A stretch of 52,594 nt of DNA. It comes from an uncultured Alcaligenaceae bacterium (GTDB lineage Bacteria > Pseudomonadota > Gammaproteobacteria > Burkholderiales > Burkholderiaceae_B). Below, one piece after another: positions 1 through 8,556 of this stretch. Both the position numbers and the translations under genes were made by a program. The DNA lies in assembly GCA_937952975.1 (NCBI GenBank), contig CALFXX010000176.1:1-52594 (forward strand). Direction: 5' to 3'. Each line of letters starts with the position of its first letter. The stretch's first letter is position 1. The notes beneath the pieces were generated by a model, which ran no database searches, was not told the DNA's origin, and was given only the letters and a program-made list of their open reading frames with translations.

Positions 1-1185
1 TTTAAACGTATCGCCGTAGCGCTTGCGCTCGGTTCGGCGCTCACTATCGGAGCAACTCAGGCTCAAGATATCAAAATTGCCTATAACGCAGATATGTCGG
101 GTACTGGTGTTGCCGAGCTCGGTATTGCCGCGCGCTGGGGCTTTGAAGCCGCAATCGAGGACATCAATAAAAATGGCGGTTTGTTGGGCCGCAAAGTGGT
201 CGGCGTTATCCGTGATGATTTAGGGACTCCGCCCAAATCCATCCAAAACATGACTGAACTGATCGACAACGAGAAAGTCGTTGGAGTAATTGGCCCAGCA
301 AACTCGGGCAATGCGCTGGCTTGGTTGCACATACCGCAAGCCGCCAAGATCCCTGTGATCGGTGCCACCGCAACAGCCACCGAAATTACCAATCGCTATG
401 TTAAAGAGCCGCAGAACTATATGTTCCGCGTATCGATGGTTGATCGTGAGCAGGTTGCTTTGCTTGCAGCCTACGCCGTAAAAGCGTCTAAAAATAAAAA
501 AATCGCCATTATTGCGGACTCAACCGGTTACGGCCAGGCCGGCATTAAAGATGCTGCAGAGGTACTCGAAATGCACGGTGTCAAGCCTGTGCTGATCGAA
601 AAATTTGGCCCTAAGGATACCGACATCACCTCGCAGATGACAAAGATTAAAAACGCGGGTGCTGATGCAGTCATCATTTACGCGATTGCCGATGGCGCAG
701 CTAACGTGATGAAGAGTATGGAGAAAATCAATTACTTTCCGGTCACCCTTGGTACCTGGGGTAATTTGAGTTCACTTTATTATCGTATGACCGGCCCAAA
801 ACTGGCACCGCATTTGATTATCGCCGCGTCAACCACCGAAGACAGCAACGAGCGCACCAAAGCGCTGGGTGAGCGCGTGCGTAAGAACTTCCCAACGATG
901 ACAACGTTTGTGTGCGCTGCGCAGGGTTACGACGCTGTTACGTTGTTGGCTGCTGCCATCACTAAGGCAGGTTCGACCGATGGTCCTAAGGTTGCTGCGG
1001 CGCTTGAGGATTTGTCTGGCGTGCAAGGTGTGATCAAGATGTACGACAAGCCTTTCACAAAAACCAAGCACGATGGTTTGAGCGTGGATGACTTTTATCT
1101 TGCGAAGTGGACAGAAAACGGTGCGATCGTTCGCTACCAAGATGATATTTTCAAATCGATTACACCAGCCGATCTGAAGAGATAA
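1..1185 (+). CDS. Liv-type ABC transporter periplasmic substrate-binding protein (5' partial)
   Basis: This is the receptor of a branched-chain-amino-acid-type ABC importer (Peripla_BP_6 fold). The reading frame is already open at base 1 with FKRIAVALALGSALTIGATQ, a signal peptide cut just after its start codon, so the true ATG lies a few bases outside the window. The mature part begins near AQDIKIAYNADMSGTG. It shows typical landmarks: a GGLLGRKV turn, VVGVIGPANSGNA and a late QGYDAV stretch. It stops at TAA 1183-1185. LivH, a LivM-LivG fusion and LivF follow on the same strand, with an oxidase and a lactonase behind them, so the ligand may be an organic acid or alcohol rather than an amino acid. 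Family certain; substrate unknown. Confidence 0.93.
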   Translation, partial: FKRIAVALALGSALTIGATQAQDIKIAYNADMSGTGVAELGIAARWGFEAAIEDINKNGGLLGRKVVGVIRDDLGTPPKSIQNMTELIDNEKVVGVIGPANSGNALAWLHIPQAAKIPVIGATATATEITNRYVKEPQNYMFRVSMVDREQVALLAAYAVKASKNKKIAIIADSTGYGQAGIKDAAEVLEMHGVKPVLIEKFGPKDTDITSQMTKIKNAGADAVIIYAIADGAANVMKSMEKINYFPVTLGTWGNLSSLYYRMTGPKLAPHLIIAASTTEDSNERTKALGERVRKNFPTMTTFVCAAQGYDAVTLLAAAITKAGSTDGPKVAAALEDLSGVQGVIKMYDKPFTKTKHDGLSVDDFYLAKWTENGAIVRYQDDIFKSITPADLKR

Positions 1186-1200
1186 TTAACAAGCGGTTAT

Positions 1201-1234
1201 AAACAGTCTGTCATCGCACGGTGGCAGGCTGTTT
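1201..1234 (+). terminator. Stem-loop between receptor gene and livH
   Basis: Arms 1201-1213 and 1222-1234 pair over 13 positions, two of them G-U, around an 8-base loop. No T tract follows. It sits 15 bases after the receptor stop, where such hairpins often stabilise the receptor mRNA or reduce read-through into the permease genes. That role is inferred. Confidence 0.4.
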
Positions 1235-1284
1235 ACGAAGCAGCGCGAAAGACTGCTTTTAGATCAGAGGCAAGGAAGGCAGAC

Positions 1285-2202
1285 ATGGTAGCAATTCTGC
1301 AGGCCGTCTTCAGCGGCCTAGCGCTCGGTGGCATATACGCGTTGGTCGCGCTTGGTTTTAGCATCACGCACACCACAACAAAAACGTTTAATTTTGGTCA
1401 GGGCGAGTTTCTGGCTGTGGGCACGCTGATCGGCGTGTCGGCCGTGTTGTTGCTGGCAGGTAAAGATATTACTGAAGCCTTGCAGGTGAGCGATGTAACG
1501 CCTTTTCGCTATGTGATAGGGTTGATCGCAAGTGTGGTGGTGTTGGGCTTGCTTGGGGTGTTGCTGTACTACACAGCGGTGCGTCCCTTTGTGGGCTTTG
1601 TGGGCTTGGCCTGGGTCATGAGCACGATCGGGTTTGGCATCATCATTCAAAATACTGCGTTGGCTATTTGGGGGCCAACTGCGATTGTTTTGCCGTCGCC
1701 TTTGGGTAATGACGTGATTCGAATTGGTGGCGCTGGGATTGTGCCGCAAGAGGTGCTGGTATTGATTGTCAGTATCCTGATGATGTTTTGCATGGATTTT
1801 GTACTGCGCAAAACGCGTTTTGGCAAAGCTGTGCGCGCGGTGGCACATAGCCGCAATGCGGCGACTCTGATGGGTATTAATGTTTCGGCGATTGTCGTCT
1901 TAGCCTTTGTGGTTAGTTCAAGTTTGGCTGGGTTAGCGGGGATGTTGATTGCGCCCATCACAACCGCTTCTGTTTTCATGGGCTTGACGATTGCGCTCAA
2001 GGCCTTTTCGGCTGCGATTGTTGGTGGGTTGAATAATCCGCGCGGATGTATGTTGGGTGGCTTTCTCTTGGGCTTGCTCGAGGCCCTTGTTGGACTGTGG
2101 CAGGCCGAGATGCGCGAAATCAGCATTTTTCTCTTGATTATTGTTGTGCTGGCCGTCAAGCCTGAAGGCTTGCTGGGGCAGCGCCAAGTGGAGAAGGTGT
2201 GA
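1285..2202 (+). CDS. livH: Branched-chain amino acid-type ABC transporter permease LivH
   Basis: First inner-membrane permease of the Liv-type importer. It has 305 residues, about eight hydrophobic segments and the family's usual length. N-terminal landmarks are GLALGGIYALVALGFSIT and FNFGQGEF. The GLAGMLIAP and KAFSAAIVGGLNNPRG blocks near residues 210-255 are characteristic of LivH. The start is ATG 1285, with a strong AAGGAAGG ribosome site at 1272-1279. Its stop TGA (2200-2202) overlaps the next gene's ATG by one base (TGATG), which suggests translational coupling. Confidence 0.95.
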   Translation: MVAILQAVFSGLALGGIYALVALGFSITHTTTKTFNFGQGEFLAVGTLIGVSAVLLLAGKDITEALQVSDVTPFRYVIGLIASVVVLGLLGVLLYYTAVRPFVGFVGLAWVMSTIGFGIIIQNTALAIWGPTAIVLPSPLGNDVIRIGGAGIVPQEVLVLIVSILMMFCMDFVLRKTRFGKAVRAVAHSRNAATLMGINVSAIVVLAFVVSSSLAGLAGMLIAPITTASVFMGLTIALKAFSAAIVGGLNNPRGCMLGGFLLGLLEALVGLWQAEMREISIFLLIIVVLAVKPEGLLGQRQVEKV

Positions 2203-4061
2203 TGCTTGAGCAACATAATCGAGCCCATCTGTTTGGCTTAGCGCTTGTTATTGTCATGATCGCCTTGTTGCCGTTTTCGACGGATAACGGGTTTTATCTG
2301 AAGGTCATGTTTTTAGTTGGCGTCAATTATCTTGCCGGCTCGGGCTTGAACGTTTTGGTCGGCATCACTGGTCAAAAATCGCTTGGCCACGCGGGTTTGT
2401 TCGCTGTGGGTGCCTACGCGGTGGCCTTACTGACGACGCGCGCCGGCTGGAATCCCTGGGTTGCTTTCGTTGCGAGCGGTGTGATCTCTGGTGTGTTTGG
2501 CGCCATCATTGCCTTGCCCGCGTTACGCGTCAAAGGCCCAGCGCTGGCGATGGTCACAATCGCCTTTGGCATCGTGATCGAAAAAATTGTGTCTGAATGG
2601 CAAGACGTATTTGGTGGGCAGGCCGGTATTTATGGTGTGGTGCCTCCAAGCTTATTTGGCGGCGTACGATTGGGTCCAAAAGAATGGGTTTGGCTGGTTG
2701 GGTTTTTAGCGATTCTTGCGCATCTTTCGATTCGAGCCTTAGTCAATGGAAAATACGGTCGGGCCTTCAGAGCCGTCAATACCGCTGAGGTTGCCGCCGA
2801 AAGCGTAGGGGTGAGTGTTTATCGTTTTAAAGTATTAGCGTTTGTCATTAGTGCTGTGACCTGCGGTTTGGCTGGCGCGTTGATTGCGCAACAAAATCAA
2901 TATATCAGTTCAGATTTCATCACCTTCGGTCTGTCGATTTTCTTTTTACTCATTGTATTGTTTGGCGGCAGTTCGATCTATGGCCCTTTGCTCGGAGCCT
3001 TGGTGCTCACATTGCTGGATGCGTTTCTTGCGCGTTGGCCGCATTTGCAGCACTTCACTTATGGTGCGTTATTGTTGTTTGCGTTGTATGTCATGCCCGA
3101 CGGGTTGTCAGGCATGGTGCGTAGTGCTGCAAGAAAGATCTTCGCCTCTTGGTTTAAGCCGGCTTCGCTTAAGCAAGAGGTTGGTGCTTGGCGCCTAAGG
3201 GCCGATGAGGTTATTGCGACGAATCAGCCCTTATTAAAAACTGAGAATTTATATAAGGCCTATGGCGGCGTGATCCCGACGAATCGTGTCAGTATTAGTG
3301 TTCAAGCTGGGCATATTCATTCGTTGATCGGCCCCAACGGTGCCGGTAAAACGACTTTACTGAATATTTTGTCAGGAGTGGTTGATCCTGATAGCGGGAG
3401 CGTTGAATTTAATGGTCGTTCTATTGCGGGCTTGGCGGCAAACAAAATTTGTAGCCTAGGCTTAGCGCGCACGTTTCAAAACCTTAAGCTGTTTAGCAAC
3501 ATGACCGTTTTAGAAAACGTGCAGGTGGGGTTGCACTCGCGCTTACAGGCGGGTATGTTGAGCTATCTGCTCAGTCTGCCACGTGCGCGACGTCAAGAGG
3601 TTGCGACCTATCACGAGTCGTTACAGATTCTTGAGTTTCTGGGTTTGCGAGATAAGGCACATGAATTAGCGGGGAGTCTGCCCTATGGCTTGCAACGACG
3701 TCTTGAAATTGCACGCGCCTTGGCGACGCATCCACGCCTATTGCTACTTGATGAGCCCGCAGCAGGCTTGAATCCTCAAGAAACACAAGAGCTGATCCAA
3801 GTCATTTCTCAAATCCGTGACCTGGGCATCACGATTTTATTGATCGAGCATCACATGGATCTGGTGATGGCGATTTCAGATCACGTCATTGTGCTCGACT
3901 ACGGCGAGAAAATTGCGGAGGGCAGCCCGGCAGAGGTGCAAAATAATCCGCGTGTGATCGCAGCCTACCTTGGGGTGGATGACGATTTGGATGATATTGA
4001 AAATGTCGCAGCACCCAACGCGTTGCATGATCAGCCCGCTGGAGGCAACCATGTTCAATAA
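2202..4061 (+). CDS. Fused LivM permease-LivG ATPase of Liv-type ABC transporter
   Basis: Two subunits in one 619-residue chain. Residues 1 to about 310 are the second permease (GSGLNVLVGITGQKSLGHAG, then several membrane helices). After a soluble linker, residues from about 340 form the LivG ATPase. Walker A GPNGAGKTT lies at 377-385, the signature region reads LPYGLQRRLEIARAL, Walker B LLLLDEP has Asp at about 517, and an H-loop follows (LIEHHMDLV). LivM-LivG fusions are common in Burkholderiales. ATG 2202 is preferred over GTG 2199 because GGAG at 2190-2193 is well spaced. The 3' end is part of a short tandem duplication shared with the start of livF. Confidence 0.94.
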   Translation: MLEQHNRAHLFGLALVIVMIALLPFSTDNGFYLKVMFLVGVNYLAGSGLNVLVGITGQKSLGHAGLFAVGAYAVALLTTRAGWNPWVAFVASGVISGVFGAIIALPALRVKGPALAMVTIAFGIVIEKIVSEWQDVFGGQAGIYGVVPPSLFGGVRLGPKEWVWLVGFLAILAHLSIRALVNGKYGRAFRAVNTAEVAAESVGVSVYRFKVLAFVISAVTCGLAGALIAQQNQYISSDFITFGLSIFFLLIVLFGGSSIYGPLLGALVLTLLDAFLARWPHLQHFTYGALLLFALYVMPDGLSGMVRSAARKIFASWFKPASLKQEVGAWRLRADEVIATNQPLLKTENLYKAYGGVIPTNRVSISVQAGHIHSLIGPNGAGKTTLLNILSGVVDPDSGSVEFNGRSIAGLAANKICSLGLARTFQNLKLFSNMTVLENVQVGLHSRLQAGMLSYLLSLPRARRQEVATYHESLQILEFLGLRDKAHELAGSLPYGLQRRLEIARALATHPRLLLLDEPAAGLNPQETQELIQVISQIRDLGITILLIEHHMDLVMAISDHVIVLDYGEKIAEGSPAEVQNNPRVIAAYLGVDDDLDDIENVAAPNALHDQPAGGNHVQ

Positions 4062-4106
4062 GCGAGCACATGATAAGCCCGTTGGAGCCAGCCATGTCTA
4101 ATAAGC
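4026..4106 (+). repeat. Imperfect tandem duplication spanning the livMG end and livF start
   Basis: Two 38-base copies at 4026-4063 and 4069-4106 (offset 43) differ at six positions. Each holds CATGAT, an AGCCCG block, a GGAG ribosome site and an ATG followed by an AATAAGC tail. Copy one covers the last codons and TAA of livMG. Copy two carries the working start of livF at 4094. The ATG of copy one (4051) opens a 16-codon reading frame ending at TAA 4099-4101, overlapping the livF start. Confidence 0.8.
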
Positions 4107-4819
4107 TTGTGCTTGAGGTCGATCGGTTAGAAGTGCGTTATGGCGCGATTGAAGCCATCAAAGGGATTTCATTGCACGTTGCTGCTGGCGAGATCGTTAC
4201 GATTATTGGTGGTAATGGTGCCGGCAAAAGTACCTTGATGAAAACGATCTCGGGGCTTGAACCTGCGGCTGCAGGTCGCGTCTTGTTTGCGGGGCAAGAT
4301 GTTACGCAGATGCCGGGTCACCTTCGGGTGCCCTTGGGGATCGCTCAGTCGCCAGAAGGGCGCCAGGTGTTTCCGGATCAAACCGTACTGGATAACTTGT
4401 TATTAGGTGCCTTTCATCGCAAAGATGCCCAGTCTGTGATTGACGCCGAGGTGCAAGAGCAGTTCAGGATTTTTCCACGACTCAAAGAGCGTCAGGATCA
4501 AATGGCGGGCACCATGTCAGGCGGCGAGCAGCAGATGCTCGCAATCGCACGTGCGTTGATGTCGCGCCCAACCTTGTTGCTGATGGACGAGCCTTCGTTG
4601 GGCTTGGCCCCTTTAATCGTCAAAGAAATTTTCGCCATCATTCGCGCGTTGAAAGAGCGCGGGGTCACGATTTTGTTGGTTGAACAAATGGCGAATCAAG
4701 CATTGGGCGTTGCCGATCGCGCCTACGTGCTTGAAACGGGTCGCATCACCTTAGAAGGGTCGGGCGCAGAATTAAGGCGTGATCCCAAGGTGCGTGCAGC
4801 CTATCTTGGGGCGCATTGA
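4094..4819 (+). CDS. livF: Liv-type ABC transporter ATP-binding protein LivF
   Basis: Second ATPase of the importer, 241 residues, normal for LivF. Walker A GGNGAGKST, signature MSGGEQQML, Walker B LLLMDEPSLGL and the H-loop LVEQ are all present. Upstream ATG 4070 is in frame, but ATG 4094 is chosen. It gives the family-typical opening MSNKLVLEVDRLEVRYGAIEA and has GGAG at 4084-4087, six bases away. It closes the receptor-permease-ATPase set. A GMC oxidoreductase follows after about 100 bases on the same strand. Confidence 0.94.
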   Translation: MSNKLVLEVDRLEVRYGAIEAIKGISLHVAAGEIVTIIGGNGAGKSTLMKTISGLEPAAAGRVLFAGQDVTQMPGHLRVPLGIAQSPEGRQVFPDQTVLDNLLLGAFHRKDAQSVIDAEVQEQFRIFPRLKERQDQMAGTMSGGEQQMLAIARALMSRPTLLLMDEPSLGLAPLIVKEIFAIIRALKERGVTILLVEQMANQALGVADRAYVLETGRITLEGSGAELRRDPKVRAAYLGAH

Positions 4820-4918
4820 TGGCAGGGTTTTCAGCTCGGCGACCAAGAAGTTTTATTGGAGTCCGTTGATGACAACGCCACTAGCTTTAATGTCGAAAAG
4901 TTTTCTGGGAGTACAGCG

Positions 4919-6550
4919 ATGACGGCACCATCAAGCCTCTTACAGGGGAGTTTTGACTACGTCATCGTTGGGAGCGGAGCGGCCGGGTCGATCCTAGCCA
5001 ATCGCTTGTCTGAAGACCCGTCGGTCTCTGTGTGCGTGCTCGAAGCCGGGCCCTCCGACTGGGATCCCATGTTGCACATGCCTGCTGGTTACATCAAAAA
5101 GGTCTTTGATCCGAAGGTGACATTTCCGTTTACGACCGAACCGACCGAGCACACCGGCGGACGACGTGTGCCGGTGCCACAAGGTAGAACACTAGGCGGT
5201 TCAACGGCGATTAACGGTTTAGTCTATAACCGTGGGCAAGCTGAAGATTTTGACGATTGGGCTGCGGCGGGTAACCCAGGTTGGAGTTACGCCGACGTCT
5301 TACCCTTTTTTAAAAAAACAGAGTCACGTATTGGTGAGGGCGATGACACGTATCGTGGCCGTTCTGGCTTGATGCCGATTACCAATATTGACTGGATTCA
5401 TCCCATCAGCGAAGCGTTTATTTCTGGTGCCCAAGAGCTTGGTATCCCTCGCAATCCAGATTACAACGGTGCGACCCAGGCGGGCGTTGGATACTTTCAG
5501 CGCAATATTCATCGCGGCTTTCGTATGAGCACGGCTCGTATATTTTTACGACCAGCACGTAAGCGCTCGAATCTGACGGTATTGACGCAAGCGCACGCTG
5601 CAAAAATTATCTTTGATGGCGCGCGTGCGACGGGTGTTGAGTATGTGCGTGGTGGCAAAGGCGGTGCACGTCATTCGGTCAGTGCGCGACGCGAGGTCTT
5701 GCTCTGCGCTGGGGCGTTAAATACACCCAAATTATTGCAGTTGTCCGGCGTGGGTCCTGTCAATCTGCTCTCAAGGCTAGGTGTGTCTGTGCTGCGCGAT
5801 CTCCCCGGGGTCGGGGATCATTTAAAAGATCACTTTTCGATTCGTGTGGTAGCTAAAGTTCAAGGCATTGCTACGATCAATGAACTCGCACGTGCGCCAC
5901 GCTTATGGGGGCAGCTTGCAAGATGGTTATTTAAAAAGCCAAGCATCTTGGCGCTCAGCCCCTCGCTCGTTCACTTTTTTTGGCAATCGCGGCAAGGGTT
6001 AGATCGCCCCGACCTCCAAGGCGTCTTTTCGCCAGCAAGTTACCGTGAAGGCTACGTTGGTTTGTTAGACAAGTATCCCGGTATGACCTGCGGGGTTTGG
6101 CAACATCGCCCTGAAAGTATGGGCTATGTGCATGCCACATCGATCGATCCGTTCGAGGCGCCGGTCATTCAGCCTAATTACCTCGACCACGAAAATGATC
6201 GACGCGTCTTGCTTGATGGCATGCGTCTTGCGCGTCAGCTATTAAAAACGCAGGCGTTGGCGCAATACTCGGTGGGTGAGTCAATGCCGGGTATACAGGT
6301 CGAGCGCGACGATGAAATGCTTGACTACATCCGACGCTATGGCGTGTCGTCTTATCATTTGAATGGTACGGCTCGTATGGGGCCGAGTGCAGAGCGAGGC
6401 GATGTGGTCGATGCGCAGTTGCGTGTCTACGGTCTTGAAGGGCTGCGGGTTGTTGACGCTTCAATCATGCCTAATATCGTGTCGGCCAATACGTGTGCTT
6501 CAACGATGATGATTGCTGAGAAAGCTGCAGAGATGATTCTGAAAGGGTGA
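4919..6550 (+). CDS. GMC-family FAD-dependent oxidoreductase (choline/alcohol dehydrogenase type)
   Basis: This flavoenzyme oxidises an alcohol to an aldehyde, ketone or lactone. It is 543 residues from ATG 4919, chosen over an in-frame TTG at 4856 because GGGAG (4907-4911) precedes it. The N-terminal dinucleotide fold reads DYVIVGSGAAGSILANRL and is followed by the GMC signature GRTLGGSTAINGLVYNRG. The C-terminal active-site block SSYHLNGTARMG contains the catalytic His, and VVDASIMPNIVSANTCAS closes the FAD site. No signal peptide is seen, so it is cytoplasmic. The location between a Liv importer and a lactonase suggests it oxidises the imported compound; the substrate is not predictable. 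Confidence 0.93.
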   Translation: MTAPSSLLQGSFDYVIVGSGAAGSILANRLSEDPSVSVCVLEAGPSDWDPMLHMPAGYIKKVFDPKVTFPFTTEPTEHTGGRRVPVPQGRTLGGSTAINGLVYNRGQAEDFDDWAAAGNPGWSYADVLPFFKKTESRIGEGDDTYRGRSGLMPITNIDWIHPISEAFISGAQELGIPRNPDYNGATQAGVGYFQRNIHRGFRMSTARIFLRPARKRSNLTVLTQAHAAKIIFDGARATGVEYVRGGKGGARHSVSARREVLLCAGALNTPKLLQLSGVGPVNLLSRLGVSVLRDLPGVGDHLKDHFSIRVVAKVQGIATINELARAPRLWGQLARWLFKKPSILALSPSLVHFFWQSRQGLDRPDLQGVFSPASYREGYVGLLDKYPGMTCGVWQHRPESMGYVHATSIDPFEAPVIQPNYLDHENDRRVLLDGMRLARQLLKTQALAQYSVGESMPGIQVERDDEMLDYIRRYGVSSYHLNGTARMGPSAERGDVVDAQLRVYGLEGLRVVDASIMPNIVSANTCASTMMIAEKAAEMILKG

Positions 6551-6646
6551 TCTAACTTAATCTAAGAGTTGTTGGCGCTTCGGACTAGAGTCAATATATT
6601 GGATGAATGGATAGCGCCAAATAAAAATAAATCTGTGGAGACAAGG

Positions 6647-7570
6647 ATGAATACTGAATTACCTGAGTTTAAAGTGCTCGCGACGAATATGGGCTTTCCA
6701 GAAGGCCCGCTCGCCTTACCAGATGGCTCTGTTTTGGTGACTGAAATCCGCAATTCACGCATTCAGCGCATTTACCCTGATGGGCGTGTTGACATGATTG
6801 CTTGCCCGGGCGGCCCAAATGGTTTGGCGCGCGGGCCAGATGGAGCAATTTATATTTGCAACAATGGTGGCAATTCGTACGCACCTAACCATTTTGCCTC
6901 GACTGGCCCCTCTGCCGATTATCAGGGTGGCTCGATTGATCGACTCGATTTGGCAACAGGCGTGGTCAAAAAGCTTTACACACACTGCGGTGAGCACAAG
7001 CTCTCGGCGCCCAACGACCTCGTGTTTGACACCCTAGGCGGCTTTTACTTTACCGACTTTGGCAAAAAATACGATCGAACACGTGCCCACGGTGGTATTT
7101 ACTATGCTTCGATTGATGGCAAGTCGATCACTGAAGTGGTGTATCCGATCAGTGCGCCCAATGGCATCGGGATGTCGCCCGACGGCAAGGTGATTTATAT
7201 CGCCGAAACCGAAACTGCGCGGATTTGGGCCCTTGATATTGTTGCCCCTGGAAAGGTTGCTAAGCAGCCCGCACCATCGCCCCACGGCGGTCGCTTAGTC
7301 TACGAATTTACGCACTACGATCGCTTGGATAGCATGGGCATTGATGGTGAAGGCAACATCTGTGTGGCGACGCTAGTGACGGGCACAATTACTGTGGTGA
7401 CGCCGGCAGGTAAGTTCGTACGCGCAGTGCCGATACCCGATGGCTATGTCACAAATATCTGTTTTGGTGGTGCGGATTTGATGACCGCCTACATTACGGT
7501 GTCGTCAACCGGCAAGCTCGTTTCAATGAAATGGGATCGACCCGGGTTGAAATTGAATTTTTCTGCGTAG
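6647..7570 (+). CDS. SMP-30/gluconolactonase/LRE family lactonase
   Basis: A six-bladed beta-propeller hydrolase expected to open a lactone with a divalent metal. It has 307 residues from ATG 6647, preceded by GGAG at 6637-6640; an in-frame start at 6569 lacks such a site. Landmarks are GFPEGPLALPDGSVLVTE (metal-ligand Glu), GPNGLARGPDG with ICNNGG, LSAPNDLVFD (Asn), and APNGIGMSPDGKVIYIAETE (Asn and Asp region). It follows the GMC oxidase by 96 bases, so oxidation to a lactone followed by hydrolysis is a plausible joint reaction. Substrate unknown. Confidence 0.92.
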   Translation: MNTELPEFKVLATNMGFPEGPLALPDGSVLVTEIRNSRIQRIYPDGRVDMIACPGGPNGLARGPDGAIYICNNGGNSYAPNHFASTGPSADYQGGSIDRLDLATGVVKKLYTHCGEHKLSAPNDLVFDTLGGFYFTDFGKKYDRTRAHGGIYYASIDGKSITEVVYPISAPNGIGMSPDGKVIYIAETETARIWALDIVAPGKVAKQPAPSPHGGRLVYEFTHYDRLDSMGIDGEGNICVATLVTGTITVVTPAGKFVRAVPIPDGYVTNICFGGADLMTAYITVSSTGKLVSMKWDRPGLKLNFSA

Positions 7571-7585
7571 TGAGTTGAGCCGATA

Positions 7586-7605
7586 GGCCTTGGCACGCCA
7601 AGGCC
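7586..7605. terminator. Hairpin between convergent lactonase and small membrane protein genes
   Basis: A perfect nine-base inverted repeat, GGCCTTGGC (7586-7594) and its complement (7597-7605), with a two-base gap. It lies between two converging genes. There is no T tract on either side, so termination is only inferred from position. Confidence 0.4.
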
Positions 7606-7608
7606 CGC

Positions 7609-7818
7609 TTAGAAGACATTGACGAGTTTTGCAAAGATGCCAATGATGGCGATAAACGTGGTGAATTGCATGCCGATTAGCCACGTAAACTTGCGGTCGA
7701 CTTCGGTGAATCTACAATTCATGTCTGAGCGAAGGTCAGCGATCGAGCGATCAAGGCGATCGATTGATTTTTGATTTTGCTCGGTCAAAACTTCTAAGAT
7801 TGTGATGCGTTTTTCCAT
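7609..7818 (-). CDS. Small coiled-coil protein with C-terminal membrane segment
   Basis: A 69-residue reading frame. Residues 1-45 are polar with a heptad-like pattern (ITILEVLTEQNQKSIDRLDR and on), followed by one hydrophobic helix (about 46-66). This layout is common among small bacterial proteins of the DUF1640/XhlA-like type; the resemblance is architectural, not a firm family match. No good ribosome site precedes the ATG. It stands alone, converging on the lactonase gene. The coherent coiled coil plus membrane helix argues that it is real. Function unknown. Confidence 0.55.
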   Translation of the reverse strand: MEKRITILEVLTEQNQKSIDRLDRSIADLRSDMNCRFTEVDRKFTWLIGMQFTTFIAIIGIFAKLVNVF

Positions 7819-8028
7819 ATGAAAATAGTAGAGAGTTTAGACGTCTAGGGCAACACGCAAAACTACGTATTTAGGGCTCTCTAGGCAACTTTTTTGTAAC
7901 TTAAATTGTTACAAATTTCGATCTGACTTGCGGTATGTCGGCTGCCTGAGAAAAAACTACTGTCCTGACAGACGATTTATCGACTATAAATAGCGTACAA
8001 ATAATCATCATATTTATCGGAGACTTCC

Positions 8029-8457
8029 ATGACGCGTTTCTTTCAATTTTTGGCCTGTTTTCTATTGACCTGTTCAAGTGCATTTGCCCAGCAAGCGACT
8101 GAGGCCGATATCGCTAAAGCGATGGAAACCTTGAATGCGGCCATTATTTCTGGCGACGCGCAAAAGCTCAATGCCATCACGGGTGCACAATTAAGTTACG
8201 GTCACTCGAACGGGCGCCTTGAAAATAAGGCTGAGTTTGTGTCTGCTTTGGTCGAACGCCGCTCTGTGTTCACCAAAATCGAGATCAGCAAACAGAATAT
8301 CGTGCTGATGGGTAATAATGCGATTGTTCGTAATCATCTTTCAGGCGATACCAATACGGGTGGCAACCCCGCGCACGTCGAGCTTGATGTCATGTATGTG
8401 TTTCGCCTCGAAGGTGGTGACTGGAAGCTGATCGGGCGCCAGGCGTACAAGCTATAA
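8029..8457 (+). CDS. Exported NTF2-like (DUF4440-type) protein
   Basis: A 142-residue protein with a clear signal peptide (MTRFFQFLACFLLTCSSAFA, cut before QQATEADI). The mature part looks like the SnoaL/DUF4440 cone fold: a helix ATEADIAKAMETLNAAIISG, a central ITGAQLSYGHSNGRLENKAE and the terminal strand VMYVFRLEGGDWKLIGRQ. Such proteins bind or convert small molecules, and many have no known activity. The start is ATG 8029 after CGGAGA. No neighbour shares its strand and spacing closely; a hairpin follows the stop, so it is probably a single-gene unit. Confidence 0.85.
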   Translation: MTRFFQFLACFLLTCSSAFAQQATEADIAKAMETLNAAIISGDAQKLNAITGAQLSYGHSNGRLENKAEFVSALVERRSVFTKIEISKQNIVLMGNNAIVRNHLSGDTNTGGNPAHVELDVMYVFRLEGGDWKLIGRQAYKL

Positions 8458-8476
8458 CAACCTGGTCATCCTTCAT

Positions 8477-8511
8477 AACAGTGCATTGATTCGTGAGGGC
8501 AATGCACTGTT
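8477..8511 (+). terminator. Strong hairpin after the NTF2-like gene
   Basis: A perfect 12-base inverted repeat (AACAGTGCATTG at 8477-8488, complement at 8500-8511) around an 11-base loop, 20 bases after the stop codon. Only a short pyrimidine stretch follows, so it may terminate weakly or act by protecting the mRNA end. Confidence 0.5.
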
Positions 8512-8556
8512 CTGTGTGAATATCATTTGAAAAATATTGTGCTGCGAAACTGGTGC

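Noticed and set aside
1318..1848. A 176-codon minus-strand frame inside livH
   Set aside because: It is the antisense shadow of a conserved membrane protein, with His/Gln-rich composition and no motif.
7985..7990. A TATAAA -10 box with CTGACA -35 before the NTF2-like gene
   Set aside because: The spacer is only 14 bases, too short to call a sigma-70 promoter with confidence.
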